Part shown: positions 13,114 through 22,500 of the stretch, piece by piece
Layout of the letters: each line of letters begins with the position of its first letter
Numbering within the stretch: the stretch's first letter is position 1
DNA from: Nemertoderma westbladi
Taxonomy: Eukaryota > Xenacoelomorpha > Nemertodermatida > Nemertodermatidae
DNA length: 64,000 nt
Direction: 5' to 3'
Assembly: GCA_032718475.1 (NCBI GenBank)
Contig: JAUCBJ010005016.1
Span: 124,001-188,000, forward strand
Made by a program: the position numbers and the translations under genes
Notes under the pieces: generated by a model
What the model saw: the letters and a program-made list of their open reading frames with translations, nothing else
What the model was told of the DNA's origin: nothing
Databases searched by the model: none

Positions 13114-13566
13114 ATGGATATTTTAAATGAAAAATGCCCAGTTTGCTATTCTAAGTTATTGCAAAAACATCGAGATTATTATAAATGTGAAAATAAACAT
13201 GCAACTTGCGTACAATGTATTGTACAATATTCCGAAATGAATAATTATTGTTCTAAAATTTGTCCTATTTGTCGCGCACCCATATCTAAGTTTAATATAA
13301 AGTTGGCAAGATGCCAACCCTTTTATTGGAAAGAGCTTCGCAATATAACTTATATTTCTGCGAAAAGTAATGATCCCGGAGATTTATTTACAATATTGGA
13401 GAATATTTTTTATAGAAACGTAGTACGACGCTGTTGCTACTATATTCCTTATTTTTTTAGCGGCGAACATAAAAAAATCATTAGCGCGAAATTTTCGGGA
13501 AGTGATTTCCAATCCGCCGATGTTACCTATCATTATTTCGCGTATAAAGATGCTCACCATGCTTGA
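13114..13566 (+). CDS. RING-type zinc-finger protein, 150 aa
   Basis: The N-terminal half carries a C3HC4 RING pattern: C8-x2-C11, C25-x3-H29-x2-C32-x2-C35, C50-x2-C53 (CPVC, CENKHATC, CPIC). RING domains usually act as E3 ubiquitin ligases, so the likely role is modifying host or element proteins; this is inference from the fold. The C-terminal 90 residues have no motif I know. The gene stands alone between two AT-rich intergenic stretches and is intact. The ATG at 13114 follows AAAATTTGGAAA and is the first in the frame. Confidence 0.8.
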   Translation: MDILNEKCPVCYSKLLQKHRDYYKCENKHATCVQCIVQYSEMNNYCSKICPICRAPISKFNIKLARCQPFYWKELRNITYISAKSNDPGDLFTILENIFYRNVVRRCCYYIPYFFSGEHKKIISAKFSGSDFQSADVTYHYFAYKDAHHA

Positions 13567-13776
13567 AATTACATCAGTCTATACTATAATTGGAAATAGC
13601 ACCTTTTGCTGCAGCGAGCGTCACATACTGTAGGGGCCTCATATGTTAATTAAATATACAGTACTCTAATATTGTAGTTGCATCAATTATTGTTATATAC
13701 ATAGTAATGGTGTTGGTTTATTGATATTGATATTATATTATATTGTATTGTTGATATATCTTAATAATAATAATAA

Positions 13777-14458
13777 ATGGCTGACTTTAATTCAGGTCCA
13801 TATAATTTAAACTTTCAAATGGGTACAAGTATGATAATTTCAGGACCATCTGGTTCTGGAAAATCAACTTTTGTGGGGAATTTAATTAAACACAAGAATG
13901 GTTGTTTCAACGAAGCCCCCTTGCGAGTATTGTATTGTTACGGGAGCAATCCCCCGACTATTCCTGGTATTACTCACCTTTACAAAGGCTTGCCTGAAAA
14001 TATAGATAGTTTAGTGAATAGTCGAGATTTATTAATTATAGATGATTTGTTAACATGAAACTGAGTCCAGTACAGCTTTAACTGTATTGTTTACTAAGGT
14101 AGCTCATCATTCCAATATATTTATTTGTTTTATAACGCAAAACATGTTTTACGGTGGGAAGCATAACCGCACAAGATCAATTAATAGCCATACTTTAGTA
14201 TTAATGAAAAATCCGAGAGACAGTCTATCGGTTTTAAATTTCGCGAAGCAAATGTTACCAGGACAGACCAAATTTTTAGTTGATTCCTATCAAGATGCAA
14301 CAATTGAGCCATTTTCACATTTCTTAATTGATTTACGACAGGAAACACCCGAACATTTAAGATTTAGATCGGATATATTTCGTAATCATAATTGTTACAT
14401 TAAAAATTACATTGACTATAAACGTAGCGAAAATAATAATAATAATAATGATAAATAA
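13777..14458 (+). pseudogene. FtsK/HerA-like packaging ATPase, broken by one frameshift
   Basis: The first part (13777-14058) has a Walker A loop GPSGSGKST at residues 23-31 and a Walker B segment LLIIDD near residues 86-91, then meets a TGA at 14056-14058. The second part is open in the +1 frame from about 14057 to 14458 and holds the downstream half of the family, with FITQNMF (sensor-like strand with Gln) and a conserved NPRD. The break is therefore a one-base change around 14053-14057, directly after Walker B. This family drives DNA into capsids in Polintons and related viruses. The reading TGA could also be a sequencing error. The C-terminal Asn run (about 14438-14450) is a simple repeat. 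Confidence 0.85.
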
Positions 14459-14495
14459 TTAATATTTTGTGACAATTTTCAATAATGTTGCAACA

Positions 14496-14879
14496 ATGAA
14501 TAGACTTGTGCAGAAATATCGTAACGAACTGGAATTTCTACGCAGCGCTACCCCTCAACAAAGAACTTATTTTATTAACCATACCGCCAGTAACGAATTA
14601 ATACGACTCATTGTAAATACTGCATTAAATGTTCTAAAAGGCAATGTACAATTGACCCCTCATTCATTTAGAAATATTCGCCGCTATAAGAAGGTATTGA
14701 AATCACTCAACCGTAAGACAAAAAATATATCAAGTTACAGAAAAAAGTTAAGCAATCAATCTGGAGGCATACTACCGTTTCTAATACCCTTACTCGGCAT
14801 TGGTGCGAAACTAGCCGCGAGTGCCGGTGCCGCTGCCGCTGGGGCTGCTATTGCGAAAAAAATTAACCGTGGACGGTAG
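14496..14879 (+). CDS. Minor virion-type protein with hydrophobic C-terminus, 127 aa
   Basis: The first ATG in the frame is at 14496. The N-terminal two thirds are helical and basic (KYRNELEFLR, RRYKKVLKSLNRKTK). The tail is a Gly/Ala-rich hydrophobic segment (GGILPFLIPLLGIG, then AAAAGAAIA) ending in KKINRGR. This layout, next to the ATPase and integrase, fits the small membrane-active or core proteins of Polintons and adenoviruses (pVI/pX-like role), but that assignment is by layout only. The gene starts 37 bases after the ATPase stop and is followed after 6 bases by the small basic ORF. Confidence 0.7.
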   Translation: MNRLVQKYRNELEFLRSATPQQRTYFINHTASNELIRLIVNTALNVLKGNVQLTPHSFRNIRRYKKVLKSLNRKTKNISSYRKKLSNQSGGILPFLIPLLGIGAKLAASAGAAAAGAAIAKKINRGR

Positions 14880-14885
14880 GTAATA

Positions 14886-15056
14886 ATGGTTAAAACGGGA
14901 GTAACATTTAGAAAATTATATTTAGTATCGAGTAAACCGTTAGCTACTGATTTAAAACCACAAGATATACCTAGAGTAAATACTACAAAAAGAAAACCCT
15001 TTAAAACATCAACTTCGAAGAAAATAATTAAAAAATTTCAGTTGTTCTTACGGTGA
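14886..15056 (+). CDS. Small basic protein, 56 aa
   Basis: A short frame (ATG 14886, TGA 15054-15056) fills the space between the hydrophobic-tail protein and the integrase, starting 6 bases after the previous stop. It is rich in Lys and Arg, especially at the C-terminus (KRKPFK, KKIIKK), and has no acidic cluster. The spacing and charge suggest a DNA-condensing core peptide, but I recognise no family. It could be a chance frame; the tight packing is the main argument for a gene. Confidence 0.5.
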   Translation: MVKTGVTFRKLYLVSSKPLATDLKPQDIPRVNTTKRKPFKTSTSKKIIKKFQLFLR

Positions 15057-15107
15057 TGCCCTTTATAAGAGATTTGAATATACATATTACTTGTGGTTGT
15101 CGAAAAG

Positions 15108-16199
15108 ATGCCTCGCAAGATGAAACCGATTTTAAGCCGAAGCTTAGACAAAAAACTGTTAAGAATTTATTTAGATCCTTCATCCCCCGCGGGATTTGCA
15201 AGTGTTGCAAAATTAGCAAAAGCTGCAAACATCAAACCGACGCAAGCCCAGAAATGGTTGAGCGGACAAAAGACATACACCCTTCACGCTCCACGTAGAC
15301 AACATTATCCAACATCTAAAATATTTACGGGAGGCATAAAAGATATATATATGATAGATCTGGTGGATATGCAGCAATATAAGTCGCAAAATAATAATTA
15401 TAACTATATATTAACATGCATTGATGCCTTCAGTCGGCTTGCTTTTGGCTATGCTATGAAAACAAAAAAGGGTGATGAAATTATTAGTATATTGCAAAAA
15501 ATATTCCAGAAAGGAAAACCAAACAGAATCGCCACGGATCAAGGGTCTGAGTTTCTAAATAAATCTGTAAGGAAATATTTAGATACGTTAGGTATACAGT
15601 ATTACGTAATGTATTCTGTGAATAAGGCGGCTATTGTCGAGAGATTTAACAGAACCTTAAAAACAAAGATGTTCAAAATTTTCACGCAAAGGGGAAATAA
15701 TATTTGGATAAAAATTTTACCTAAGCTTATCTCGGCTTATAATAGGTCGTATCATAGAACAATACAAATGACACCTATTGAAGTTAATAAATTTAATGAA
15801 ACTGAATTAATGAATAGATTATATGGGAAATATAGACAGATAAATCACAAGAAAATAAAATTTAAAGTTGGAGATACAGTACGATTATCTATTGCTCGTA
15901 CTGCTTTTGCTAAAGGCTATCGAGAACAATGGACACGTGAATTATTTATTATTCATCGAGTCAGGTTGGATAGAGTACCAGCGGTAATGTTCGATATTAA
16001 GGACAGCACCGGAGCTATAATAAAGGGCTCATTTTATTCTCACGAACTCCAAAAGGTTCACCCGAATAGTAATATTTATCTAGCAATTGACCAAAAAAAT
16101 ATTGACAAACTTAAAGAACGTGTACGCAATGGGAAGAAAGAATATTTAGTCCGATTCATCGGATCCAAGAAACAGTCCTGGGTACAGCATATTCAATAA
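15108..16199 (+). CDS. Polinton integrase (retroviral-type DDE), 363 aa
   Basis: From the first ATG (15108) the protein has an N-terminal helical region (residues 1-60), then an integrase core with acidic residues in IDLVD (D84/D87), TDQGSEF (D144) and VERFNR (E178), giving the D,D-34-E spacing of retroviral-type integrases. SYHRTIQMTP (about 215) is the usual post-core segment. The C-terminus ends in a chromo-like strand pattern (YLVRFIG, SWVQ). It should join the terminal repeats to the target with a 6-bp stagger, matching the duplication seen. The frame is intact. Confidence 0.93.
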   Translation: MPRKMKPILSRSLDKKLLRIYLDPSSPAGFASVAKLAKAANIKPTQAQKWLSGQKTYTLHAPRRQHYPTSKIFTGGIKDIYMIDLVDMQQYKSQNNNYNYILTCIDAFSRLAFGYAMKTKKGDEIISILQKIFQKGKPNRIATDQGSEFLNKSVRKYLDTLGIQYYVMYSVNKAAIVERFNRTLKTKMFKIFTQRGNNIWIKILPKLISAYNRSYHRTIQMTPIEVNKFNETELMNRLYGKYRQINHKKIKFKVGDTVRLSIARTAFAKGYREQWTRELFIIHRVRLDRVPAVMFDIKDSTGAIIKGSFYSHELQKVHPNSNIYLAIDQKNIDKLKERVRNGKKEYLVRFIGSKKQSWVQHIQ

Positions 16200-16439
16200 G
16201 CTTAGGTTTATACTGTATATTAATTCATTTTGATCGCATATGACCGTAATTAATCAATAATATTAACTCGAATGATATTACTATATCTATAGTTCATCCG
16301 CTTTAAATAAAGCCAGTAAAATATTGATCCCACACATATACTGTAGAAGATGCTGGCAATGAACGTGGTCACAGATGTCTATAATTTAACATTATACTGT
16401 ATGTACAAAGGAGTCAAGTAGAGAGAGCGAGCTTTAATA
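16200..16439. promoter_or_regulatory. Intergenic leader before the capsid-type gene cluster
   Basis: No gene. It has three TATACTGTA motifs (16209, 16337, 16393) and an AATAAA at 16306-16311 that could end the integrase transcript. A purine-rich stretch (GAGAGAGCGAGC) precedes the ATG at 16440. Probably the polyadenylation and promoter interval between the integrase and the structural genes. Confidence 0.4.
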
Positions 16440-17312
16440 ATGGCCACAGATACATATATCACTCTACTGTCAGATAGCTCATTGAACACTTATCCCAATA
16501 ATAATCCTAGTGAGTTTACTGTTGATTTAGCCGAAGAATTATATATTGGTTCAAATGCCAAAATTGGACTTGCCGAACTTCAATACCAAGCAACATACAG
16601 TAATATTACGCTGCAAACTCAAATTTCGCTGTCAATCGGAGTAGATGCAAAAGATGCCAAATTATATAGTTTATTTCCTGGTATGCATAACTCTATTCAA
16701 GTGATTATTGATGATATAAATAAACTGTTTAATTCTGAAGCGAAATATAGAGATTTCGAATTCATTTTTAATACAAATAATTCTAGAATTAAATTTAAAT
16801 TTCCTAAAAAGTTGAAAAAAAAACAATTAAGTCTACGGGGCGATTTAATACAAATTCTAGGCTTAAAACCGTTATTGGATCGGAATCATCCGGATATTCC
16901 GAATTGGGATATATACAGTACCACTACAGTAGATGAATTAAGCAATATAGAACAGCCGATATTAATTTTAAATTATAGCGGGCCAAAAATTTCGGAAATT
17001 GGCATTTTAGATTTTCCAGCTCCCACAAATATAACACGTAATAAAGACACTATCTTTATATACACAGATATTATTAAGAGCTCATTTGTTGGCGACGCTT
17101 TAGCTCCGCTCTTAAGAACCTGCCCTTTAACGCAATTAAATCGAAAATATATTAATCACGAATACGAGAGCATTTGCTATTTCCCATTGTTGAATAAAAA
17201 ACTAAAAACAATCTTAATTACTTTACGTGACGGCCAAGGCCAATTAATTAACTTCAGCGGAGGTCGCACTGTTATAACACTTAAGTTAATATGGGGTGGC
17301 GGTGATGGATGA
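16440..17312 (+). CDS. Penton-like / minor capsid-type protein, 290 aa
   Basis: The N-terminus (TYITLLSDSSLNTYPNNN, then FTVDLAEEL and IGLAELQY) and a later segment (FIYTDIIKSSFVGDALAPLL, about residues 205-225) match a protein pattern I know from Polinton-like elements of invertebrates, where it sits beside the capsid gene and is taken as a vertex or minor capsid protein. Mostly beta-strand-type sequence without signal peptide or membrane span. It ends in GGGDG and its stop overlaps the next gene's ATG by 8 bases, so the two are probably on one transcript. Intact. The family link is from memory of its motifs; the precise virion role is inference. Confidence 0.7.
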   Translation: MATDTYITLLSDSSLNTYPNNNPSEFTVDLAEELYIGSNAKIGLAELQYQATYSNITLQTQISLSIGVDAKDAKLYSLFPGMHNSIQVIIDDINKLFNSEAKYRDFEFIFNTNNSRIKFKFPKKLKKKQLSLRGDLIQILGLKPLLDRNHPDIPNWDIYSTTTVDELSNIEQPILILNYSGPKISEIGILDFPAPTNITRNKDTIFIYTDIIKSSFVGDALAPLLRTCPLTQLNRKYINHEYESICYFPLLNKKLKTILITLRDGQGQLINFSGGRTVITLKLIWGGGDG

Positions 17313-17700
17313 GTTCTACGTTAGACTACCAAGTAATTCCTGTCCGATTGATTTTCCCCGCAATAGCGCTAGTAATGATGTAACGCTAGTAATGACGCTA
17401 GTAACAGATGGAACATATATTTTTGAGTATACTCAATTAATGAAGAACATTAATACATATATTAACGGTTATGGAGGTAATAATATAGACCATGAAACCT
17501 ACTTAGGTAATTGTCCCCTTCTATCCTGGGACTTAACCACCGACGGCTATGTTAGAGATCCACAACCCTCAATATATACTAACGGTCAATTAAAATTAAG
17601 ATTTTCCGAACCGTTGGTTGAAACCATAAATGTAATTGTTTTTAATATTTATGATCAATCATTAAGTTTAAATAGCAGGAAAGAAATACATATCGATTAA
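17305..17700 (+). CDS. Short capsid-related protein, apparently C-terminal domain only, 131 aa
   Basis: The first ATG is at 17305, inside the last codons of the previous gene. Residues about 50-131 (NNIDHETYLG, LLSWDLT, GQLKLRFSEPL, ETINVIVFN) resemble the C-terminal jelly-roll strands of the major capsid protein of this Polinton lineage, where a full protein is several hundred residues. The first 35 residues (FYVRLPSNSC) instead look like the start of penton-like proteins. So this is either a capsid gene that lost its N-terminal part and acquired a new start, or a separate small protein. No other capsid-sized frame exists in the element. Two bases separate its stop from the protease ATG. Confidence 0.55.
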   Translation: MDEFYVRLPSNSCPIDFPRNSASNDVTLVMTLVTDGTYIFEYTQLMKNINTYINGYGGNNIDHETYLGNCPLLSWDLTTDGYVRDPQPSIYTNGQLKLRFSEPLVETINVIVFNIYDQSLSLNSRKEIHID

Positions 17701-17702
17701 GT

Positions 17703-18155
17703 ATGTTATCTACAGAGGACCTTGATATGTTTCCAGTGGGTGGTCACTATTTGGGTGCGTTTCCGGCTAATAAATTACCTAAATTAGATAATAATAAGCG
17801 GCGGGAATATGGCTTGATAGTAAACACTGATAAACAACATCTGCCGGGGATTCATTGGATCGCAATATATATACGAGATAATGAGGCCGAAGTATTTGAT
17901 TCGTTTGGACCAAAATATCCAAACAGATGCATCGAAAAATGGCTTGAGAAAAATTCCACAAGGTGGCGTACTACACGCAAACAATTTCAAGACCCTCGAA
18001 GGACCACATGCGGTCTGTACTGTCTCTATTATTTGGTAAATCGTATTCACACAATCTATCCAATGAGAGCGTTTACAAATAATGTGGAAATCAATGAAAT
18101 TATATTATATAAATGGCTTGTTAATTATTATAAATTAAACCAACAAACTTTGTAA
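17703..18155 (+). CDS. Adenain-like cysteine protease, 150 aa
   Basis: The catalytic set of adenovirus-type/Ulp1-like proteases is readable in order: H51 in GIHWIAIY, D66 in EVFDSFG, a Gln in KQFQDP (Q94/Q96) and C103 in TTCGLYCLYY. Length fits the compact viral form. In adenoviruses and Polintons it matures capsid proteins during assembly. It begins two bases after the capsid-related gene and is followed by a 35-base gap to the next gene, consistent with a structural operon-like cluster. Intact. Confidence 0.88.
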   Translation: MLSTEDLDMFPVGGHYLGAFPANKLPKLDNNKRREYGLIVNTDKQHLPGIHWIAIYIRDNEAEVFDSFGPKYPNRCIEKWLEKNSTRWRTTRKQFQDPRRTTCGLYCLYYLVNRIHTIYPMRAFTNNVEINEIILYKWLVNYYKLNQQTL

Positions 18156-18190
18156 TTAATCATTTAGCTTGCTTTTGTTTATCAGATAAA

Positions 18191-18781
18191 ATGGATAATA
18201 TTATTTTTGTTGATTTTCAATACTATAAGATAGACAATAAGGAGTATCCGGTAGTATTTAAAGAATTTGCAATATACGATTCTAATTACACCAAAACTAA
18301 TGTAAAGACGTTTTTAATTAAAGGCCCCCCTAATATTAAGTTGTCGGCTTTAGATGTAGCTCACGTAAACAATTTACGTGATATGGGTTCTCACTTGCCC
18401 TGGGACTACGGTGACATTTCTCAAGATGACTTTATAAAATATATGAAGAGACATTTAAAATATAAAAAAAACATTCATGTATTTGGGTTGATGAAGCGGG
18501 CAATATTAGTTTCCCAACTCGATGTTCTCGAACCAAATTCGGTGGAGAAATTGGGAATATATAAGCAATATCACGATTATTTAACACCTTGTCGATTTCA
18601 CGACCGAATCACTACAGTATGCGCGTTCCACTTAAACATAAGGGATAACTGTCTGCGATACTGCTCAGCAAAACGTGTTGGTTGGTTTGAGGCTCTACAC
18701 TTTTTCATGAGAAAGCGTTTAACTGCGGCTGATGATGATGATAAACAGAAAGAAATAACTGCGGTGGAAGATGTACTGTAG
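18191..18781 (+). CDS. Polinton-associated protein of unknown function, 196 aa
   Basis: The last gene of the left arm. The N-terminus (IIFVDFQYYK, VVFKEFAIYD) has the look of the first strands of an RNase H/DnaQ-type fold with an early Asp, and proteins of this general pattern are known to me from invertebrate mobile elements, but no complete catalytic set can be shown. A central segment YKKNIHVFGLMKRAIL and a Cys/His-containing part (CAFHLNIRDNC) follow. The C-terminus is very acidic (AADDDDKQKE). An AATAAA at 18842 is a plausible polyadenylation site. Confidence 0.65.
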   Translation: MDNIIFVDFQYYKIDNKEYPVVFKEFAIYDSNYTKTNVKTFLIKGPPNIKLSALDVAHVNNLRDMGSHLPWDYGDISQDDFIKYMKRHLKYKKNIHVFGLMKRAILVSQLDVLEPNSVEKLGIYKQYHDYLTPCRFHDRITTVCAFHLNIRDNCLRYCSAKRVGWFEALHFFMRKRLTAADDDDKQKEITAVEDVL

Positions 18782-19336
18782 GTTTACTCTAAGCATATAA
18801 TGTAATGTAATGTGATGGGATAATATAATTGTTTTAATGTCAATAAAAATAATAAAAACATTAAAATCTATTTTTTTATATCTCAGTTTACACACACACA
18901 CACACCCTGCACCTACCGGTAGCCGGCGGTTGTATCAGAGTTTAACTGTAGAACGACAGAATGGCCCCCGACAGTAACCACAGAGCTTTAGCGTTACCGG
19001 TACCATAGTTACTAATAATAAAATTAAATTAAGTTGAGATGCGGGGTTTGTGAATACAGCATTAGAGGAGGCCTACCTAACAATAGGGCTACTGGTACCG
19101 ACACGCTAGCATTCTTGTACCTGTATACTTGGATAGCATAAGAGCATGCCGGTTTTTTGATTTAAGGATTAGGCTATTACACTTGAATGCTTCCAATTTT
19201 CTGTTTACAACTTTAATTGGTCTAATCTACATTACTGCGTGCTACTGTTGCATAGGTAAGCCTATACAGCTATAGTTAACTTTATGCGGGGCCCTTTTTC
19301 GTATGTTGACCCAATATGGTTTACGGATAGGTAAGG
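18782..19336. other. Intergenic DNA between converging arms, left of the nested retrotransposon
   Basis: No gene. The first 100 bases are AT-rich and hold the AATAAA at 18842. A (CA) run at about 18892-18905 is followed by sequence with a different composition (repeated ACCGGTA/GGTACC strings), unlike the element's own genes. That part may be the 3' untranslated tail of the nested retrotransposon or another small insertion. The boundary cannot be fixed from the sequence alone. Confidence 0.4.
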
Positions 19337-19540
19337 TATTATTATTATTATTGTTTATTGACAATTCTATTATTGTAGAGTTAATATACACCATAATACA
19401 CAAATCAAAAAATATAAATACAAATTTAAAGTTCAATTATGGGCACAGTAGTCACCAGTTTAAATTCTAGAATAGTCCAATACTCAATCATATATAATTA
19501 TATAGTATTCAATAATACACAGAAGTAATTAAACGATATT

Positions 19541-22500
19541 TCATGCATATATATCCAAAACGTTATATATATATCTACATAATGTTACGTAATCTGCATT
19601 AGAGTTTAACAATACATCTAAGCACGACATATTTAACACTTTCCTAGCTTCTAAACGTAGGCATTCGGATAGACGGCAATGCAGCAGCACATGAGCTTCG
19701 GTCTGTATAGAGACATTGTCACACGGACAAATGCGCATGTCTCTGGGTTTTCTGGACCAACGCCCCGTCTCTACTGCCAAACGGTGTGACATTAACCGAA
19801 GTCTACTGAATGCTAGCCTATAGAAGTCTGGGACATATGGAATTCTACAATTATACAAAGGATGTGGTTGTAACATCTTATTTATTTCACTACGGTATGT
19901 CATAAATTTCGTTGAAGATACCGGTTTACTATTAATTTTAGTAACTGTTTGCAATGAAGGATCACACTTTTCACTAAATTTAGCAGACGACAAAAGAAGT
20001 TTGTAACCAGGAGTATTCGCATCTCTGCAGATCTGATAGACTTTGTGAAATGGAATAGTCATATCCAGATCCACATCCTTGAACATTTTTTTAATAAATC
20101 TTTTCCTAGCACGTAATATGTAAAAATCAAGATTTGGTGCACCAATATCTAAAAGACATAAATCAATAGGCGTTTGCACTCTAACCCCTAGCAGGGTTTT
20201 TACCATACGAGTGTAGTACTTCGAAGCTGCTTTTATATTATTTGTTAGCCAGGCTTCACATCCATACAGTAAGCCAGAAAGAACCGCAGCTTCAAAGACT
20301 TGTTTTTTAATATAAAAAGACATATTAGTATTTGCCGCACAAAATATGGCAAATTTGTTTGCAGATTCTTCCCACTTTTTTTGTTGCAAAGCGAGGCTAG
20401 TATTAACATTTCCCTCTGATGTAAAATATACTCCTAAATATAAGTAACTAGAACAGTGTTGTACTGTAACATTTTCAATTATATTCTGAAACGCAATTTT
20501 GTCTCGTTTTTCACCGTTTATTACAAAGAATTTGGTCTTTTTTTCATTAACCAACATGCCAGACAATTTACAGAAGTTGTTAAGAGCTTGCAGTTTCAAA
20601 ATTGCATTTGCACGGGTAGTTGCAAAAATGACGGTATCATCCATCAATAATAAAACATGAAGTGAACCTAAAAATCCATCACGAGCAACGGCGGATTTAA
20701 TCATGGCTACCATTCTATCTATATATATACAGAAAAGTGTACTGCTAGTCGGAGCCCCCTGACGCACTCCTATTAATGTAATAATTATTGCATTTTTCAG
20801 TATATTTTTGGTACAAATATAGGCCGCTTTTAAGGCCAATAGCATAATCTTACCACAACCTAGTGATTTTAAATGTTCCAAAAGCAAATCTCTAGGGATT
20901 CGGTCGTATGCCTTACTAAAGTCAATGAATATGACATAAAGTTTTTCCGACTTAAAAAGGGCATAATCGATTATTAATCGTAGAGTAACAATATTTTCTG
21001 TACAGCCACGGCCTGGCTGTCCACCAGCCTGACATTTATCAATGTTACACCAACGCATAAGTCTTGCATTTAACATTAGATCATATACTTTCGCTAACGT
21101 TGTCATAATCGATATGCCCCTGTAATTACCGCATAACATTCGGCAACCTGATTTAAATATAATAATAAGTTTACTATCTCGCCATGATATTGGGTACCAA
21201 TTAAAATTGAAAATAATATTAAATATAGATAAAAAGAACAACAACCAGTTTCCCGGGAGTGACAGAAAAATACCAAGTGAAATCCCGACATAACCTTTGT
21301 TTGGTTTCATGTTAGACATTGCTTCACTTAATTCGCGTTCTGTAAAAGGGTCATCTAAACAAGGGACATAGGGTGCCGTATCAACATCAATCAGCTCTGT
21401 AGGCGAAGTCAATGTAGAATCACCAAGAAGATTCTCAAAGTGGTTCTTAAAACAAGCATCCGTTGGTTGCTGTGTAGTTTTCGTTGACCCGACATCATCT
21501 AGTAAACCTTTCCAGTTAACCGCATTCCAAATTACCTGTATATTACCATTATTTACCAACCGTTCCCACCGAGAATCACCAATTAAGGGTGTCAGTTCAG
21601 ATTTGAGGGGACAAACACGAGCTGCCATATCAATGATATTCTGGCTGTCTATAATGCACCGACTGAAAGGAGTTACTGAATCAAGATTTATTGAGGGGGG
21701 GTCCACCAATGATAGGTAATCATGAAATTTTTCGCAGTCCGTTACTTTGTGAGAGATACCTCTATGAATCGAACTGTGTACTGGAGCTGTATCAGAATGA
21801 GATTTAGGCATACCCAATGTCTCTGATCGGGAGATCAACATCGGGATACAATAACACGACTTCGGATCCACACTAACCTCAACTGTCAGTGGCGCATGAT
21901 CAGAAAGGGAAGATATTGACTGCCAGATTTCTAATGAGCGAATTAATGGTAAGCACAATGGACTGGCTATAGCAATATCCAACTCAGATTTCCACTTCTT
22001 TCCCTGTCTATAAGATAAATTTCCACCAAGTTGTATATCATTGACATTATGTAGGTGATTTAAGACGACGGAATTGGTCGCTTGGCAAATATTAACCAAC
22101 CTCTTTCCCATTGTATTAACAACATTATCCTTAATTTCCCGATATACTGCCGGTTCCATGTACCCATCATGTACAATAGACAGGTCTGGTGAACCCACCC
22201 TGGCATTCAAATCTCCAAACAGAATAACCCTAGAATATTCAAGAAGTTTACTATGAATGGAAGCAAACTGACAGTCCATGAAATACGGGGAATCATGAGG
22301 GGGAACATAAATACCACCTAAAAGTACTCCCGGGAGTAGTGAGGTTGTGAACCATATCTGGCCTTCAACTGACAGATCAATGCTGCATATGTAAGTAGTT
22401 ATACCATGTTTAACTAACATAACTATACCTCCTCTATGTGGATCTCTACTTATATTAGAATAAGTACGAAATCCAGGTACACTGAGCGGAATACTTGTTT

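Noticed and set aside
15053-15298. 81-aa Cys-rich frame over the integrase start
   Set aside because: It overlaps the integrase N-terminus in another frame; the integrase frame has clear homologous motifs and the Cys residues are coincidental.
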